From assembly GCF_002727065.1 (NCBI RefSeq), contig NZ_PDVP01000001.1, positions 496,001 to 560,000 of the forward strand: a DNA stretch of 64,000 nucleotides. Direction: 5' to 3'. The stretch is from Zhengella mangrovi (GTDB taxonomy: Bacteria > Pseudomonadota > Alphaproteobacteria > Rhizobiales > Rhizobiaceae). Below, one piece after another: positions 8,996 through 17,384 of this stretch. The notes under the pieces were generated by a model that saw only the letters and a list, made by a program, of their open reading frames with translations, had not been told where the DNA came from and searched no databases. The translations under genes were made by a program, and so were the position numbers. Position 1 is the stretch's first letter, and each line of letters begins with the position of its first letter.

Positions 8996-9448
8996 TTACC
9001 CCCGGTGATGGAAGTGCTTCTCGATGGCATCCACCGGGTGATTGGTCAGGTCCTTGTCGATCTCGGCAATCAGCTTGTCCCGCACTTCCTTGTGATACTC
9101 CTTGCGCATCTCGCCCAGCACCATGGGCGCGGCAATGACGGCCAGTTGCCTGATGTCGCCGCGGTGCGCCATGCGGTACAGCCGGTCCGCGATCTCCTTG
9201 GCGAACCGTTCCTTGCCGAGCCGGTGCCAGTCGGTATCCTCGACGGCGCTGCGGTGGTGCGTACCGGCATCGCTCAGCCGCCCCGGCCGGTTGGTCCCCT
9301 GCTCGCGGGTCGAGGGATTGTCCTGCTGGATTTCCCGTTCCAGCTTAAGGAACGGGAACTCCTCGTCGCCGTCATTGAAGAGAAAGAGCGCCTTTTCGCC
9401 GTCGGCCACCACCACCAGATCGCCGTGGCCCAGTTTCGGTGCAGTCAT
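8996..9448 (-). CDS. Host attachment family protein
   Basis: A 150-residue soluble protein that matches the Host_attach family (described as required for attachment to host cells, related to the baeRF release-factor-like fold). Supporting passages are DLVVVADGEKALFLF at the start, the charged central stretch with DNPSTREQGTNRPGR, and RQLAVIAAPMVLGEMR followed by a C-terminal helix. The ATG at 9448 has AGGAGGACAAG just upstream, which decides the start over longer reading frames. The biochemical role is not established. It lies 32 bases upstream of the histidine phosphatase gene on the same strand. Confidence 0.75.
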   Translation of the reverse strand: MTAPKLGHGDLVVVADGEKALFLFNDGDEEFPFLKLEREIQQDNPSTREQGTNRPGRLSDAGTHHRSAVEDTDWHRLGKERFAKEIADRLYRMAHRGDIRQLAVIAAPMVLGEMRKEYHKEVRDKLIAEIDKDLTNHPVDAIEKHFHHRG

Positions 9449-9659
9449 CTTGTCCTCCTGGTCTGATCGCGAATGAGACTTTGTATTAGAAATTTCGCAT
9501 GTTTTAGGGGGCTTCGCCAGCACGTGCGGGAATGATTTTCTGTCGCACGCGATTGCGACGCAAAAGCGATTTTCCCCGGTGATGTGGCGCGATTGCGCCG
9601 TTCCTTCATGGCGGACCTTCTTTGATCGACAATTGCGGCCGATTAGAAGGACCGTGCCC

Positions 9660-10484
9660 ATGAACGCCAACACCATTGCATCGCCGGAAGTTCCCGCCAC
9701 GGGCCACGTCGCGCTTGTCGGCGCCGGACCGGGCGCAGAAGACCTGCTGACGCTTCGTGCCATGCGCCTTATCGCCGCCGCCGATGTCGTCGTTCACGAT
9801 GCCCTCGTGCCGCAGGCCGTGCTGGACCTCGTGCCCCGCGGCATTGCCCGCGTCGCGGCTGGCAAGCGCAAGGGCTGCCACTCCCGGACGCAGGACGAGA
9901 TCAACGCGCTGCTGGTGCGCCTTGGCCGGGCCGGCCAGCGGGTCGTGCGCCTGAAATGCGGCGATCCGCTGATTTTCGGCCGCGCCGGCGAGGAGCTGGC
10001 GGCCCTGCGTGAGGCCGGCATTGCGCACGAGGTGGTGCCGGGCGTGACGGCCGCCTTTGCTGCCGCCGCCGATTTCGCGCTGCCGCTTACCCTGCGTGGC
10101 GTCGCCTCCTCCATGGTCTTCACCACCGGTCACGACCTGAAGGGCAAGGCCCTGCCGGACTGGGCGCGCCTTGCCGTGGCCGGCGCAACCGTTGCCGTCT
10201 ACATGGGCCGCTCCATCGCCGCATCCGTTGCCACGCGGCTGGCCGAGGCCGGTCTCCCGGCGGAAACGCCCGTCGCCGTGGTCGAGAACGCAAGCTATCC
10301 GGATGCCCGCCTGTTTCACGGCACGCTGGCCGACCTGCCGGCGCTGGAAGCCCGCGACGAACTCACCGGTCCCGTCATGACCATCATCGGCGAGGCGGTC
10401 GCCGGGGCGGATTTTTCCCGCTCCGTGCCGCTGACCCGGACCGCCCAGACAGAAACGCAAGCCCGCGAGGAAGTGTCCGCATGA
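9660..10484 (+). CDS. cobA: Uroporphyrinogen-III C-methyltransferase (siroheme synthesis)
   Basis: A 274-residue SAM-dependent methyltransferase that makes precorrin-2, on the way to the siroheme needed by the sulfite reductase encoded two genes downstream. Motifs are VGAGPGAEDLLTLRA near residue 19, VRLKCGDPLIFGRAGEE, and VVPGVTAAFAAAA. The protein lacks the N-terminal dehydrogenase/ferrochelatase half of full CysG, so those steps must be encoded elsewhere. It opens the sulfur operon and overlaps the DUF2849 gene by four bases. The symbol cysG is also used for this gene in sulfur operons. Confidence 0.92.
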   Translation: MNANTIASPEVPATGHVALVGAGPGAEDLLTLRAMRLIAAADVVVHDALVPQAVLDLVPRGIARVAAGKRKGCHSRTQDEINALLVRLGRAGQRVVRLKCGDPLIFGRAGEELAALREAGIAHEVVPGVTAAFAAAADFALPLTLRGVASSMVFTTGHDLKGKALPDWARLAVAGATVAVYMGRSIAASVATRLAEAGLPAETPVAVVENASYPDARLFHGTLADLPALEARDELTGPVMTIIGEAVAGADFSRSVPLTRTAQTETQAREEVSA

Positions 10485-10786
10485 AGATTCTGACCGCTAA
10501 CCGCCTGTCCGATGGTATCGCCGTCTGGCTGCGTGCCGATCACTCCTGGGCAGCCGCCATCGACGAGGCCGACGTGGCTGCGGATGCCGCCTGCGAGGAA
10601 AAGCTGAGCCACGCCGGCCATGCGGCCTTCCTCAAGAACGAGGTGGTCGACGTCAACCTCATCGATGTCGATCTCGTCGACGGCGAGATCGTGCCGCGCC
10701 GCCTGCGCGAACGCATCCGCGCCGGCGGTCCGACCATTGCCGTTCGCGCCGATGCACCGGACGCCCCGGCACGCCGCGCCGCCTGA
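10481..10786 (+). CDS. DUF2849 domain protein
   Basis: A 101-residue soluble protein beginning MKILTANRLSDGIAVWL, matching the DUF2849 family found in alphaproteobacterial sulfur-assimilation operons. The ATG overlaps the methyltransferase stop (ATGA), and the sulfite reductase gene follows after 34 bases. The function is unknown. Conserved co-occurrence with CysI suggests an accessory role in sulfite reduction or electron supply, which is inference only. Confidence 0.8.
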   Translation: MKILTANRLSDGIAVWLRADHSWAAAIDEADVAADAACEEKLSHAGHAAFLKNEVVDVNLIDVDLVDGEIVPRRLRERIRAGGPTIAVRADAPDAPARRAA

Positions 10787-10820
10787 GCCGCGCCGCAATC
10801 GAAAGCACTGGACCAGAGCC

Positions 10821-12485
10821 ATGTACCGCTACGACGAATTCGACCATGCCTTCGTGAAGGCGCGGGTCGCCGAATATGCCGATCAGGTCCGCCGCCGCCT
10901 CGATGGCGAGATCACGGAGGACCAGTTCAAGCCGCTGCGGCTGATGAATGGCGTCTATCTGCAGCTGCACGCCTACATGCTGCGCATTGCCATCCCCTAC
11001 GGCACGCTGTCGTCGCGGCAGATGCGCAAGCTGGCGCATGTCGCCCGCACCTATGACCGGGGCTATGGTCACTTCACGACGCGCCAGAACATCCAGTTCA
11101 ACTGGCCGGCACTTGCCGATACGCCGAAGATCCTGGAGGAACTGGCCGAGGTGGAGATGCACGCCATCCAGACCTCCGGCAATTGCATCCGCAACGTCAC
11201 GGCGGACCACTTCGCCGGCGCTGCCGCCGACGAGCTGGCCGACCCGCGCCCCTATGCCGAGATCCTGCGGCAGTGGTCGACGGTACACCCGGAGTTTTCC
11301 TACCTTCCGCGCAAATTCAAGATCGCCGTGACCGGAGCAGAGGCCGACAGGGCCGCGATCCAGACCCACGACATCGGTCTGCACCTGAAGACGGATGAAA
11401 GCGGCCGTCCGGGCTTTGCCGTCTGGGTCGGCGGGGGACAGGGTCGGACCCCGATCCTCGCCAAGAAGATTCGCGACTTCCTGCCCGAGGAGCACCTGCT
11501 CTCCTACGTTACGGCCATCCTGCGCGTCTACAACCTGCACGGCCGCCGCGACAACAAGTACAAGGCGCGCATCAAGATCCTCGTCCACGAGACCGGCACG
11601 GAGGAATTCACCCGCCAGGTGGAGACCGAATGGGCCGCGCTGAAGGATGGCGACCTGACGCTGCCGAAGGCCGATACCGACGCCATCGCGGCCTATTTCG
11701 CGCCGCCGCCGCTGGCTGACCGCTCCGAGGGCGTCGTCGCCGAGATCGCCGCGAAGCAGGCCGATCCGGGTTTCGCCGCCTGGCTGCGCCGCAATGTCAC
11801 CGCGCATCGTCACCCCGACTACGCGGTGGCCACCATCTCGCTAAAGGGGATCGGCGAGGTACCGGGCGATGCCTCCGCCTCCCAGATGGAGGCCGTCGCC
11901 GCCATCGCGGAGAAGTTTGCCTTTGACGAGATCCGCGTCAGCCACGAACAGAACCTCGTCCTGCCCCACGTGGCACGCGCCGACCTGAAGGCGGTCTATG
12001 ACCGCCTGGTCGAGGCGGAACTGGCCACGGCCAACGCCGGCCTTGTCACCGACATCATCGCTTGCCCGGGCCTTGATTATTGCGCCCTGGCCAATGCCCG
12101 CTCCATTCCGGTTGCCCAGGAGATCGCGACGCGCCTGGAAAGCCGGCAGGAGGAAATCGGCGACCTGAAGATCAAGATATCCGGCTGCATCAATGCCTGC
12201 GGCCATCACCATGTCGGCCACATCGGCATCCTCGGTGTCGAGAAGAAGGGCGCCGAACTCTATCAGGTCACGCTCGGCGGGTCCGGCGCCGAGGATGCGT
12301 CGATCGGCGAGATCATCGGCCGCGGCTTCGAGCCCGGGCGGATCGCCGGCGCCGTTGAAACCATCATCGATACTTACCTGGCCTTGCGCGCCGGCAGCGG
12401 GGAAACCTTCCTTGCCGCCTATCGCCGCCTCGGTCCCGCACCCTTCAAGGAGGCCCTCTATGCCGACGACGCAAAGGCAGCCTGA
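10821..12485 (+). CDS. cysI: Nitrite/sulfite reductase hemoprotein, CysI type
   Basis: A 554-residue siroheme and [4Fe-4S] enzyme that reduces sulfite to sulfide with six electrons. The cluster ligands are visible as CPGLDYC (C415, C421) and CINAC (C456, C460). The N-terminal half contains GHFTTRQNIQFNW and the siroheme-pocket segment NCIRNVTADHFAG. The operon context (siroheme methyltransferase before, APS reductase after) favours sulfite over nitrite. Its last 26 bases overlap the start of cysH. Confidence 0.93.
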   Translation: MYRYDEFDHAFVKARVAEYADQVRRRLDGEITEDQFKPLRLMNGVYLQLHAYMLRIAIPYGTLSSRQMRKLAHVARTYDRGYGHFTTRQNIQFNWPALADTPKILEELAEVEMHAIQTSGNCIRNVTADHFAGAAADELADPRPYAEILRQWSTVHPEFSYLPRKFKIAVTGAEADRAAIQTHDIGLHLKTDESGRPGFAVWVGGGQGRTPILAKKIRDFLPEEHLLSYVTAILRVYNLHGRRDNKYKARIKILVHETGTEEFTRQVETEWAALKDGDLTLPKADTDAIAAYFAPPPLADRSEGVVAEIAAKQADPGFAAWLRRNVTAHRHPDYAVATISLKGIGEVPGDASASQMEAVAAIAEKFAFDEIRVSHEQNLVLPHVARADLKAVYDRLVEAELATANAGLVTDIIACPGLDYCALANARSIPVAQEIATRLESRQEEIGDLKIKISGCINACGHHHVGHIGILGVEKKGAELYQVTLGGSGAEDASIGEIIGRGFEPGRIAGAVETIIDTYLALRAGSGETFLAAYRRLGPAPFKEALYADDAKAA

Positions 12486-13212
12486 CGCGGCGGCGCAAGC
12501 CGCCCTGCTTGCCGCGGACTACGAAGCCCGCTTTGCCGACCTGCCACCGGCCCTGATCGTGGAGATCGCGGCGCGCACCCTGTTCCCGGGAACGATCACC
12601 GCGGTCTCGTCCTTCGGTGCCGATTCCGCCGTTCTGCTTCACATGATCGCCGCGGCCGCGCCGGATCTGCCGGTGGCCTTCCTCGACACGGGTCACCATT
12701 TCGAGGAAACGATCGGCTATCGCGATGCCCTGGTCGAAGACCTCGGCCTGGCCAATCTCCAGGTCATCCATCCCAACGCCAGCCAGCTTGCGCTGCGCGA
12801 TCCGGCCAATGACCTGCACAAGAGCGATACCGACGGCTGCTGTGCCATCCGCAAGGTCGAGCCGATGGCGCGCGCCGTGGAGCCCTATGACGCCTGGTTT
12901 ACCGGGCGCAAGCGTTTCCAGGCGTCGACCCGCGCCGCATTGCCGGTGTTCGAGGCGGTCGGCCATCGTATTCGCGTCAATCCGCTGGCGCACCTGGACG
13001 CGGATGCGGTCAAGGCCTACGCGGTCTGCCACAAGCTGCGCGAAAACCCGCTGGTGGCCTTCGGCTACCTGTCGATCGGCTGCTTCCCCTGCACGCGCCC
13101 GGTTCAGCCCGGCGAGGATGCCCGCGCCGGACGCTGGGCAGGCCAGGCCAAGACCGAATGCGGCATCCATCTCGACGGGCTGGACCAGTCCCTGTCGTCG
13201 TCCGAACTGTGA
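12460..13212 (+). CDS. cysH: Adenylyl-sulfate (APS) reductase, CysH family
   Basis: A 250-residue reductase converting activated sulfate to sulfite. It has paired cysteines C127-C128 (DGCCAIRK) and a CxxC at C208/C211 (GCFPCTRP), the four ligands of the [4Fe-4S] cluster that mark APS-type enzymes. Proteobacterial PAPS reductases lack them. The catalytic cysteine lies in TECGIH near the C-terminus. SFGADSAVLLHM is the nucleotide-binding SFGxDS motif. The start overlaps cysI by 26 bases and has CAAGGAGG just upstream. Confidence 0.93.
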   Translation: MPTTQRQPDAAAQAALLAADYEARFADLPPALIVEIAARTLFPGTITAVSSFGADSAVLLHMIAAAAPDLPVAFLDTGHHFEETIGYRDALVEDLGLANLQVIHPNASQLALRDPANDLHKSDTDGCCAIRKVEPMARAVEPYDAWFTGRKRFQASTRAALPVFEAVGHRIRVNPLAHLDADAVKAYAVCHKLRENPLVAFGYLSIGCFPCTRPVQPGEDARAGRWAGQAKTECGIHLDGLDQSLSSSEL

Positions 13213-13220
13213 GCAGGATC

Positions 13221-13757
13221 ATGGCCGATACCAATGACAACACGGCGCCGCGGCTGTGGACCCGGGCCGGCGGCTTCGTCGAAGACACCTGGATCCGCGC
13301 CGGCGGCATCGAGGATCGCGAACGGGGTGAGAACCTCGTCCTGCCGCTGGACGGCTTCCTGGCGCTCGATGAAGAGGAGCGGACCGCGAGGGCCGGCTAT
13401 CTGGCGGTCGAAATCCAGCCGGGCGAAAGCCTCGAGCCGTTGCTGCCGTTCCTGGGTGCGCTGCCGCTGATCGTCCTGGCCTTCCCGGCCTTCAACGATG
13501 GGCGTTCCTATTCGAAGGCGACGCTGCTGCGATCCAGATACGGTTTTGCCGGCGCTGTGCGGGCATCCGGCGACGTGTTGCCGGACCAGGTCGCGCACAT
13601 GCTGCGGACCGGCTTCGATGAACTGGAAGTGTCGCACGGCGTTGCCATCGCGCGGCTCCAGGCCGGCGCGGTGGATGCCTTCGCGGCCCACTACCAGCCT
13701 GCCGTCGACGCGGCCGGTCCGGCCGCGCGGTTTGCCTGGAGGCGTGTCCCGGCCTGA
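13221..13757 (+). CDS. DUF934 domain protein of the sulfur operon
   Basis: A 178-residue protein matching the DUF934 family, regularly encoded next to CysH/CysI in proteobacteria. Supporting passages are GENLVLPLDGFLALD, the central FPAFNDGRSYSKATLLR motif, and a C-terminal RRVPA. It starts 8 bases after cysH. Function is uncharacterised; a role in electron transfer or assembly of the sulfite reductase is often suggested by context. A 7-base-arm hairpin begins inside its last codons. Confidence 0.85.
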   Translation: MADTNDNTAPRLWTRAGGFVEDTWIRAGGIEDRERGENLVLPLDGFLALDEEERTARAGYLAVEIQPGESLEPLLPFLGALPLIVLAFPAFNDGRSYSKATLLRSRYGFAGAVRASGDVLPDQVAHMLRTGFDELEVSHGVAIARLQAGAVDAFAAHYQPAVDAAGPAARFAWRRVPA

Positions 13758-13770
13758 ACGGCCGGGTTAT
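13748..13770 (+). terminator. Possible terminator of the sulfur operon
   Basis: Perfect 7-base arms (13748-13754 and 13760-13766) with the stop codon of the DUF934 gene in the 5-base loop, followed by TTAT. The T-tract is short, so termination strength is uncertain. Its position at the end of the last operon gene is what supports the call. Confidence 0.4.
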
Positions 13771-13808
13771 ACCCGTCCCGGCCAGCGCTGGTGCGCGGCC
13801 TGTCCTGC

Positions 13809-14237
13809 TCAGCTGATTTCGATCATCTCCACGGCGAAGATCAGGTCCTGCCCGGCGAGCGGGTGGTTGGCGTCGACGGTGATCGTCTCGTCGGTCACCT
13901 CGATCACGATCAGCTGCACCGGCGTGCCATTGGGCGTCTGCGCCTGCAACTGCATGCCCACCTGCGGGTCCAGTTCCGGCGGCAGGGCATTGCGTGGCAC
14001 CTGTTGGACCTGCTGCGGATCACGCGGCCCGTAGGCCTCCTCCGCCGGCACGGTCACGGTTTTCTGGTCGCCGACCGCCATGCCGGCGATTTCCTTTTCC
14101 AGGCCCGGGATGATCTGGCCGGCGCCGAGCTGGAAGCTCAGCGGATCGCGCCCGGCCGAACTGTCGAACTGGGTGCCGTCGGAAAGGGTGCCGGTGTAGT
14201 GGATCTTGACGGTATCGCCGTTCTTCGCCGTGCTCAC
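13809..14237 (-). CDS. FKBP-type peptidyl-prolyl cis-trans isomerase, SlyD-like
   Basis: A 142-residue cytoplasmic prolyl isomerase. The N-terminal FKBP motif GDTVKIHYTGTLSDGTQFD is clear, followed by LGAGQIIPGLEKEIAGM and a VPAEEAYGPRDP flap region. The insert-in-flap domain with VPRNALPPE makes it SlyD-like. There is no histidine- or cysteine-rich tail, so the metal-binding function of E. coli SlyD is not expected. It has its own ribosome site (AGGAGACACATCC) and appears monocistronic. Confidence 0.92.
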   Translation of the reverse strand: MSTAKNGDTVKIHYTGTLSDGTQFDSSAGRDPLSFQLGAGQIIPGLEKEIAGMAVGDQKTVTVPAEEAYGPRDPQQVQQVPRNALPPELDPQVGMQLQAQTPNGTPVQLIVIEVTDETITVDANHPLAGQDLIFAVEMIEIS

Positions 14238-14406
14238 GGATGTGTCTCCTTAGAAATCTGGCAAAACTGCAAGCCAGAACGCGAGGGAACGACCAGTCAG
14301 CAATGCGCGGGGGTTTATCAACGCCGCCTTGGCGCAAGGTGTTCGTCGGAACCTTGCATTTCAGACCCGGCGATGCAACCGCCGCTCGGGCGTCTCGCCG
14401 GGGAAA

Positions 14407-15291
14407 TCAGCCACGCGAGGCCGGTTTCTTCAGGTTCAGCAGGTTCCCGGTCAGGATCAGCGCCGCTCCGGCAACGGTCCAGACATCGATCAGTTCTTTG
14501 TAAATTAGCCATCCCGCAAGCGCCGTGAGCGGCACCCGCAGGAAATCCATCGGCACCACCACGGTGGCGTCGGCATGGGTCATGGCCTTGGCCATGCAGA
14601 AATGCGAGAACGTTCCGCAGAAGCCGACGACCGCGATCCATGGCCACAGGTCCGCAGGCACCGGCTGCCAGACCATGAACGAGGGGACGAGGCCGATCGC
14701 CGCCTGGATGATCAGCATCCAGAAGATGATCCGCACCGGGCTGTCGGTGCGCGTCAGCGATTTAACCAGCACGACCGAGATGGCGAAACCGACCGCCGCC
14801 GCCATCGAGACGAGCTGCCCGGCGCTGACGTCGGTGGTGACGGGACGCACGATCATCACGACGCCGACGAGGCCGAGCGCGATCGCGGCGGCCTTGAAAC
14901 GGTTCATGCTCTCGCCGAGGAAGAAATAGGCCAGCACGGCGGTCCACAGCGGCATGGTGAACTCGATCGAGATCACCTGCGCCAGTGGGATCAGCGTCAC
15001 CGCGAGCAGCCATGCATATTGTGCCGCGTAGTGCACCACGTTGCGGGTCAGGTGGCGCATCGGACGGGCCGACCGCATCGCGCCCCATCCGCCGGCCTTC
15101 ATTACCAGCGGCTGCAGCAGGACAAAGCCGATGAACGCGCGCAGTTCCATGACCTGGAAGACATCGAGGCGGCTGGCCGTCTCGCGCCCGGCCACCGCCA
15201 TGGTCACCATCAGGGACAGCCAGCCGCCCATCCACAGGGCGGCTTTCGTCATGGATCCCTGCTGATGCGGGCTCACCGCGGCCGTCGTCAT
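14407..15291 (-). CDS. DMT-superfamily (EamA) transporter
   Basis: A 294-residue inner-membrane protein with two EamA-type halves, about ten hydrophobic segments in all. Recognisable stretches are ISIEFTMPLWTAVLAYFFLG, which fits the first EamA repeat, and AMTHADATVVVPMDFLRVPL in the second. The family exports or imports small metabolites; no specific substrate can be given. Seven bases separate its ATG from the stop of an upstream small gene, whose stop lies within the ribosome site region. Confidence 0.85.
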   Translation of the reverse strand: MTTAAVSPHQQGSMTKAALWMGGWLSLMVTMAVAGRETASRLDVFQVMELRAFIGFVLLQPLVMKAGGWGAMRSARPMRHLTRNVVHYAAQYAWLLAVTLIPLAQVISIEFTMPLWTAVLAYFFLGESMNRFKAAAIALGLVGVVMIVRPVTTDVSAGQLVSMAAAVGFAISVVLVKSLTRTDSPVRIIFWMLIIQAAIGLVPSFMVWQPVPADLWPWIAVVGFCGTFSHFCMAKAMTHADATVVVPMDFLRVPLTALAGWLIYKELIDVWTVAGAALILTGNLLNLKKPASRG

Positions 15292-15298
15292 GGGTACC

Positions 15299-15595
15299 TC
15301 ATTGCGGCTTCACCCGCGGACCGGTCTTGTCGGCGAAGGCCTCGAGGCGTTCCCTGGAGGCCGGCTGCGTGCCCACGACACCGGCGACCACCGGTTCGGC
15401 GTAGGAGGCATCCAGCGGCGACATGTTCTGCATGTGCGGGATGGCCGGGCAAATGGCGAAATTGGACAGCGGCGGGTTCCAAGCGGCCGGCCGGGCGGTG
15501 CCGAAGGCGCGCGCCTCGCTGTCCTCGACGGGATATTGCGCAAGGCCCACGTCGATCGTGATCGTTTCCAGCTTCAGATCGGCAAGCCGCTGCAT
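15299..15595 (-). CDS. Small hypothetical protein upstream of the DMT transporter
   Basis: A 98-codon reading frame with no family I recognise and no signal peptide or membrane segment. The middle contains [21 protein letters not shown] weak GAAGGG lies upstream of the ATG. Its stop is 7 bases before the transporter ATG, a spacing typical of operon partners, and GC is enriched at third codon positions. It could still be an unexpressed frame. Confidence 0.45.
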   Translation of the reverse strand: MQRLADLKLETITIDVGLAQYPVEDSEARAFGTARPAAWNPPLSNFAICPAIPHMQNMSPLDASYAEPVVAGVVGTQPASRERLEAFADKTGPRVKPQ

Positions 15596-15718
15596 TCCGT
15601 ACCCTTCGGCAAATTTCAGCGACCATGGCTAAGCCGGTAACGGCGTTTGCGCAAGCCTTGCCGGTGCACAGGCGCATGCACGACGTCGGGTCACCCCGTG
15701 AAAGGACCTGCAGGCAAC

Positions 15719-15741
15719 AAAAAAGCCCGCTTGCGCGGGCT
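15719..15741 (-). terminator. Rho-independent terminator after tRNA-Leu
   Basis: On the minus strand an AGCCCGC stem, 4-base loop and GCGGGCT stem are followed by a run of six T. It lies 28 bases downstream of the tRNA-Leu CCA end, as expected for a monocistronic tRNA gene. Confidence 0.85.
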
Positions 15742-15768
15742 CTTGTGTCCGGACATGTCCGGGGAATT

Positions 15769-15853
15769 TGGTGCCCAGGAGAGGACTCGAACCTCCACGC
15801 CTCGCGGCACACGGACCTGAACCGTGCGCGTCTACCAATTCCGCCACCTGGGC
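15769..15853 (-). tRNA. tRNA-Leu (anticodon CAG)
   Basis: The gene is 85 bases including an encoded CCA. The acceptor arms are GCCCAGG and CCTGGGC with discriminator A. The long variable arm expected of a class II tRNA is present, and the anticodon loop reads TT-CAG-GT between CACGG and CCTG arms. The T-arm contains GGTTCGAGTCC. A rho-independent terminator follows. It reads CUG leucine codons. Confidence 0.95.
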
Positions 15854-15911
15854 AGGTGCCGCGCCGATGTAGGCGGATTGCCCGCCCGTGTCAACGCGGT
15901 TTGTCAGGAAA

Positions 15912-16532
15912 TTATTTCGCCAGCACTGTTTTTTCCGTGACCAGTGTATCCGGCCCCAGTTCGTAGATCATCGGCTCGCCGGTGGCGATCTCGAAACCCA
16001 CGATCTGGTCCTTGTTCAGCCGCTCCAGGACCATGCAGATGGAACGCAGCGAATTGCCGTGCGCGGCCACCAGAACGGTCTTGCCCTGCATGACCGCCGG
16101 CAGGATGTCGGTCACGAAATAGGGCAGGGTTCGCGCCAGCGTGTCCTTCAGGCTTTCGCCGCCGGGCGGGGGCACGTCGTAGGACCGGCGCCAGATATGC
16201 ACCTGCTCCTCGCCCCACTTTTCCCGGGCGTCGTCCTTGTTGAGGCCGGACAGATCGCCGTAATCGCGCTCGTTCAGGGCGAGGTCTTGCCGCGTCTCCA
16301 GGCCCTCCTGGCCCAGTTCCGCGAGCATCAGTTTCAGCGTGTTCTGCGCCCGCGTCAGGTCCGAGGTGAAGGCGAGATCGAAGGTCATGCCGCGCTCCTT
16401 GAGCGCCTTGCCGGCCCACTTGGCCTCCTCGATGCCCTTTTCCGTCAGGCCCGGGTCCTTCCAGCCGGTAAAGAGGTTCTTCAGGTTCCATTCGCTCTGT
16501 CCGTGACGGACGAGAACCAGCGTGCCAGCCAT
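15912..16532 (-). CDS. gpmA: 2,3-bisphosphoglycerate-dependent phosphoglycerate mutase
   Basis: A 206-residue cofactor-dependent mutase interconverting 3- and 2-phosphoglycerate in glycolysis and gluconeogenesis. The phosphohistidine motif VRHGQSEWN lies at residues 8-16 (H10). [12 protein letters not shown] and [11 protein letters not shown] are diagnostic of GpmA, and the second histidine lies in AAHGNSLR. The protein is shorter than the E. coli enzyme (about 250), as is normal in Rhizobiales. It is 33 bases downstream of dapB, probably co-transcribed. Confidence 0.95.
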   Translation of the reverse strand: MAGTLVLVRHGQSEWNLKNLFTGWKDPGLTEKGIEEAKWAGKALKERGMTFDLAFTSDLTRAQNTLKLMLAELGQEGLETRQDLALNERDYGDLSGLNKDDAREKWGEEQVHIWRRSYDVPPPGGESLKDTLARTLPYFVTDILPAVMQGKTVLVAAHGNSLRSICMVLERLNKDQIVGFEIATGEPMIYELGPDTLVTEKTVLAK

Positions 16533-16565
16533 GTCTGCTTGTCTCCTGTTGCGTTGGCGCTGCGT

Positions 16566-17384
16566 TCAGCGGTCAGAGAGGCCGAGAACGTCGAGCATGG
16601 AATAGAGGCCGGGCTTGCGCCCGTGCGCCCATAGCGCGGCCTTCACCGCGCCACGGGCGAAGATCGAGCGGTCCTCGGCGTGGTGCGACAGGGTGATTCG
16701 CTCTCCCTGGCCGGCGAGGATCACCGAATGGTCGCCCACGACCGAGCCGCCGCGAAGCGTGGCGAAACCGATCGAGCCGGCTTCGCGCGGACCGGTGTGG
16801 CCGTCGCGCACCCGCACGGAATGGTCCGCGAGTGCGATCTCGCGTCCCGCCGCCGCCGCTTCGCCCAGCAGGAGGGCAGTACCCGACGGCGCGTCGACCT
16901 TGTGCCGGTGGTGCATTTCCAGCACCTCGATGTCGAAATCGGCGGCATCCAGCGCCCTGGCCGCCTGGCGCACCAGCACGGCCAGCAGGTTGACGCCGAG
17001 GCTCATGTTGCCCGACTTGACGATCGTGGCATGGCGCGCGGCTGCCGCGATCTTCGCATCCTCGTCCGCGCCGCAACCGGTCGTGCCGATCACGTGGGCG
17101 ATGCGCGCCTGCGCGGCATAGCCGGCCAGGTCTGCGGAAACCGCCGGTGTCGTGAAATCGAGCAGGCCGTCGGCGTGGGCGATCGCGGCCAGCGGATCGG
17201 TGGTAATGGCGACATCGGCATGGCCCGCGCCCGCCAGTTCGCCGGCGTCGCGGCCGATGACCGGTGAGCCGTCGCGTTCAATGGCGCCGTGGAGCACCGC
17301 GCCCGGCATTTCCGCGATGGCGCGGACCAGCGCCTGGCCCATGCGTCCGCCGGCGCCGGCGACAACCAGTTTCATGTCCTTCAT
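16566..17384 (-). CDS. dapB: 4-hydroxy-tetrahydrodipicolinate reductase
   Basis: A 272-residue enzyme of lysine and meso-diaminopimelate synthesis. The nucleotide-binding motif GAGGRMG is at the N-terminus; the catalytic region reads [18 protein letters not shown], which includes the substrate-binding histidines and the conserved lysine. The start overlaps the stop of the upstream ABC exporter gene by four bases (ATGA), and gpmA follows. Confidence 0.95.
   Translation of the reverse strand: MKDMKLVVAGAGGRMGQALVRAIAEMPGAVLHGAIERDGSPVIGRDAGELAGAGHADVAITTDPLAAIAHADGLLDFTTPAVSADLAGYAAQARIAHVIGTTGCGADEDAKIAAAARHATIVKSGNMSLGVNLLAVLVRQAARALDAADFDIEVLEMHHRHKVDAPSGTALLLGEAAAAGREIALADHSVRVRDGHTGPREAGSIGFATLRGGSVVGDHSVILAGQGERITLSHHAEDRSIFARGAVKAALWAHGRKPGLYSMLDVLGLSDR

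Noticed and set aside
8996-9448. Host attachment gene as evidence of prophage
   Set aside because: The family is common in non-phage loci and no phage gene is nearby.
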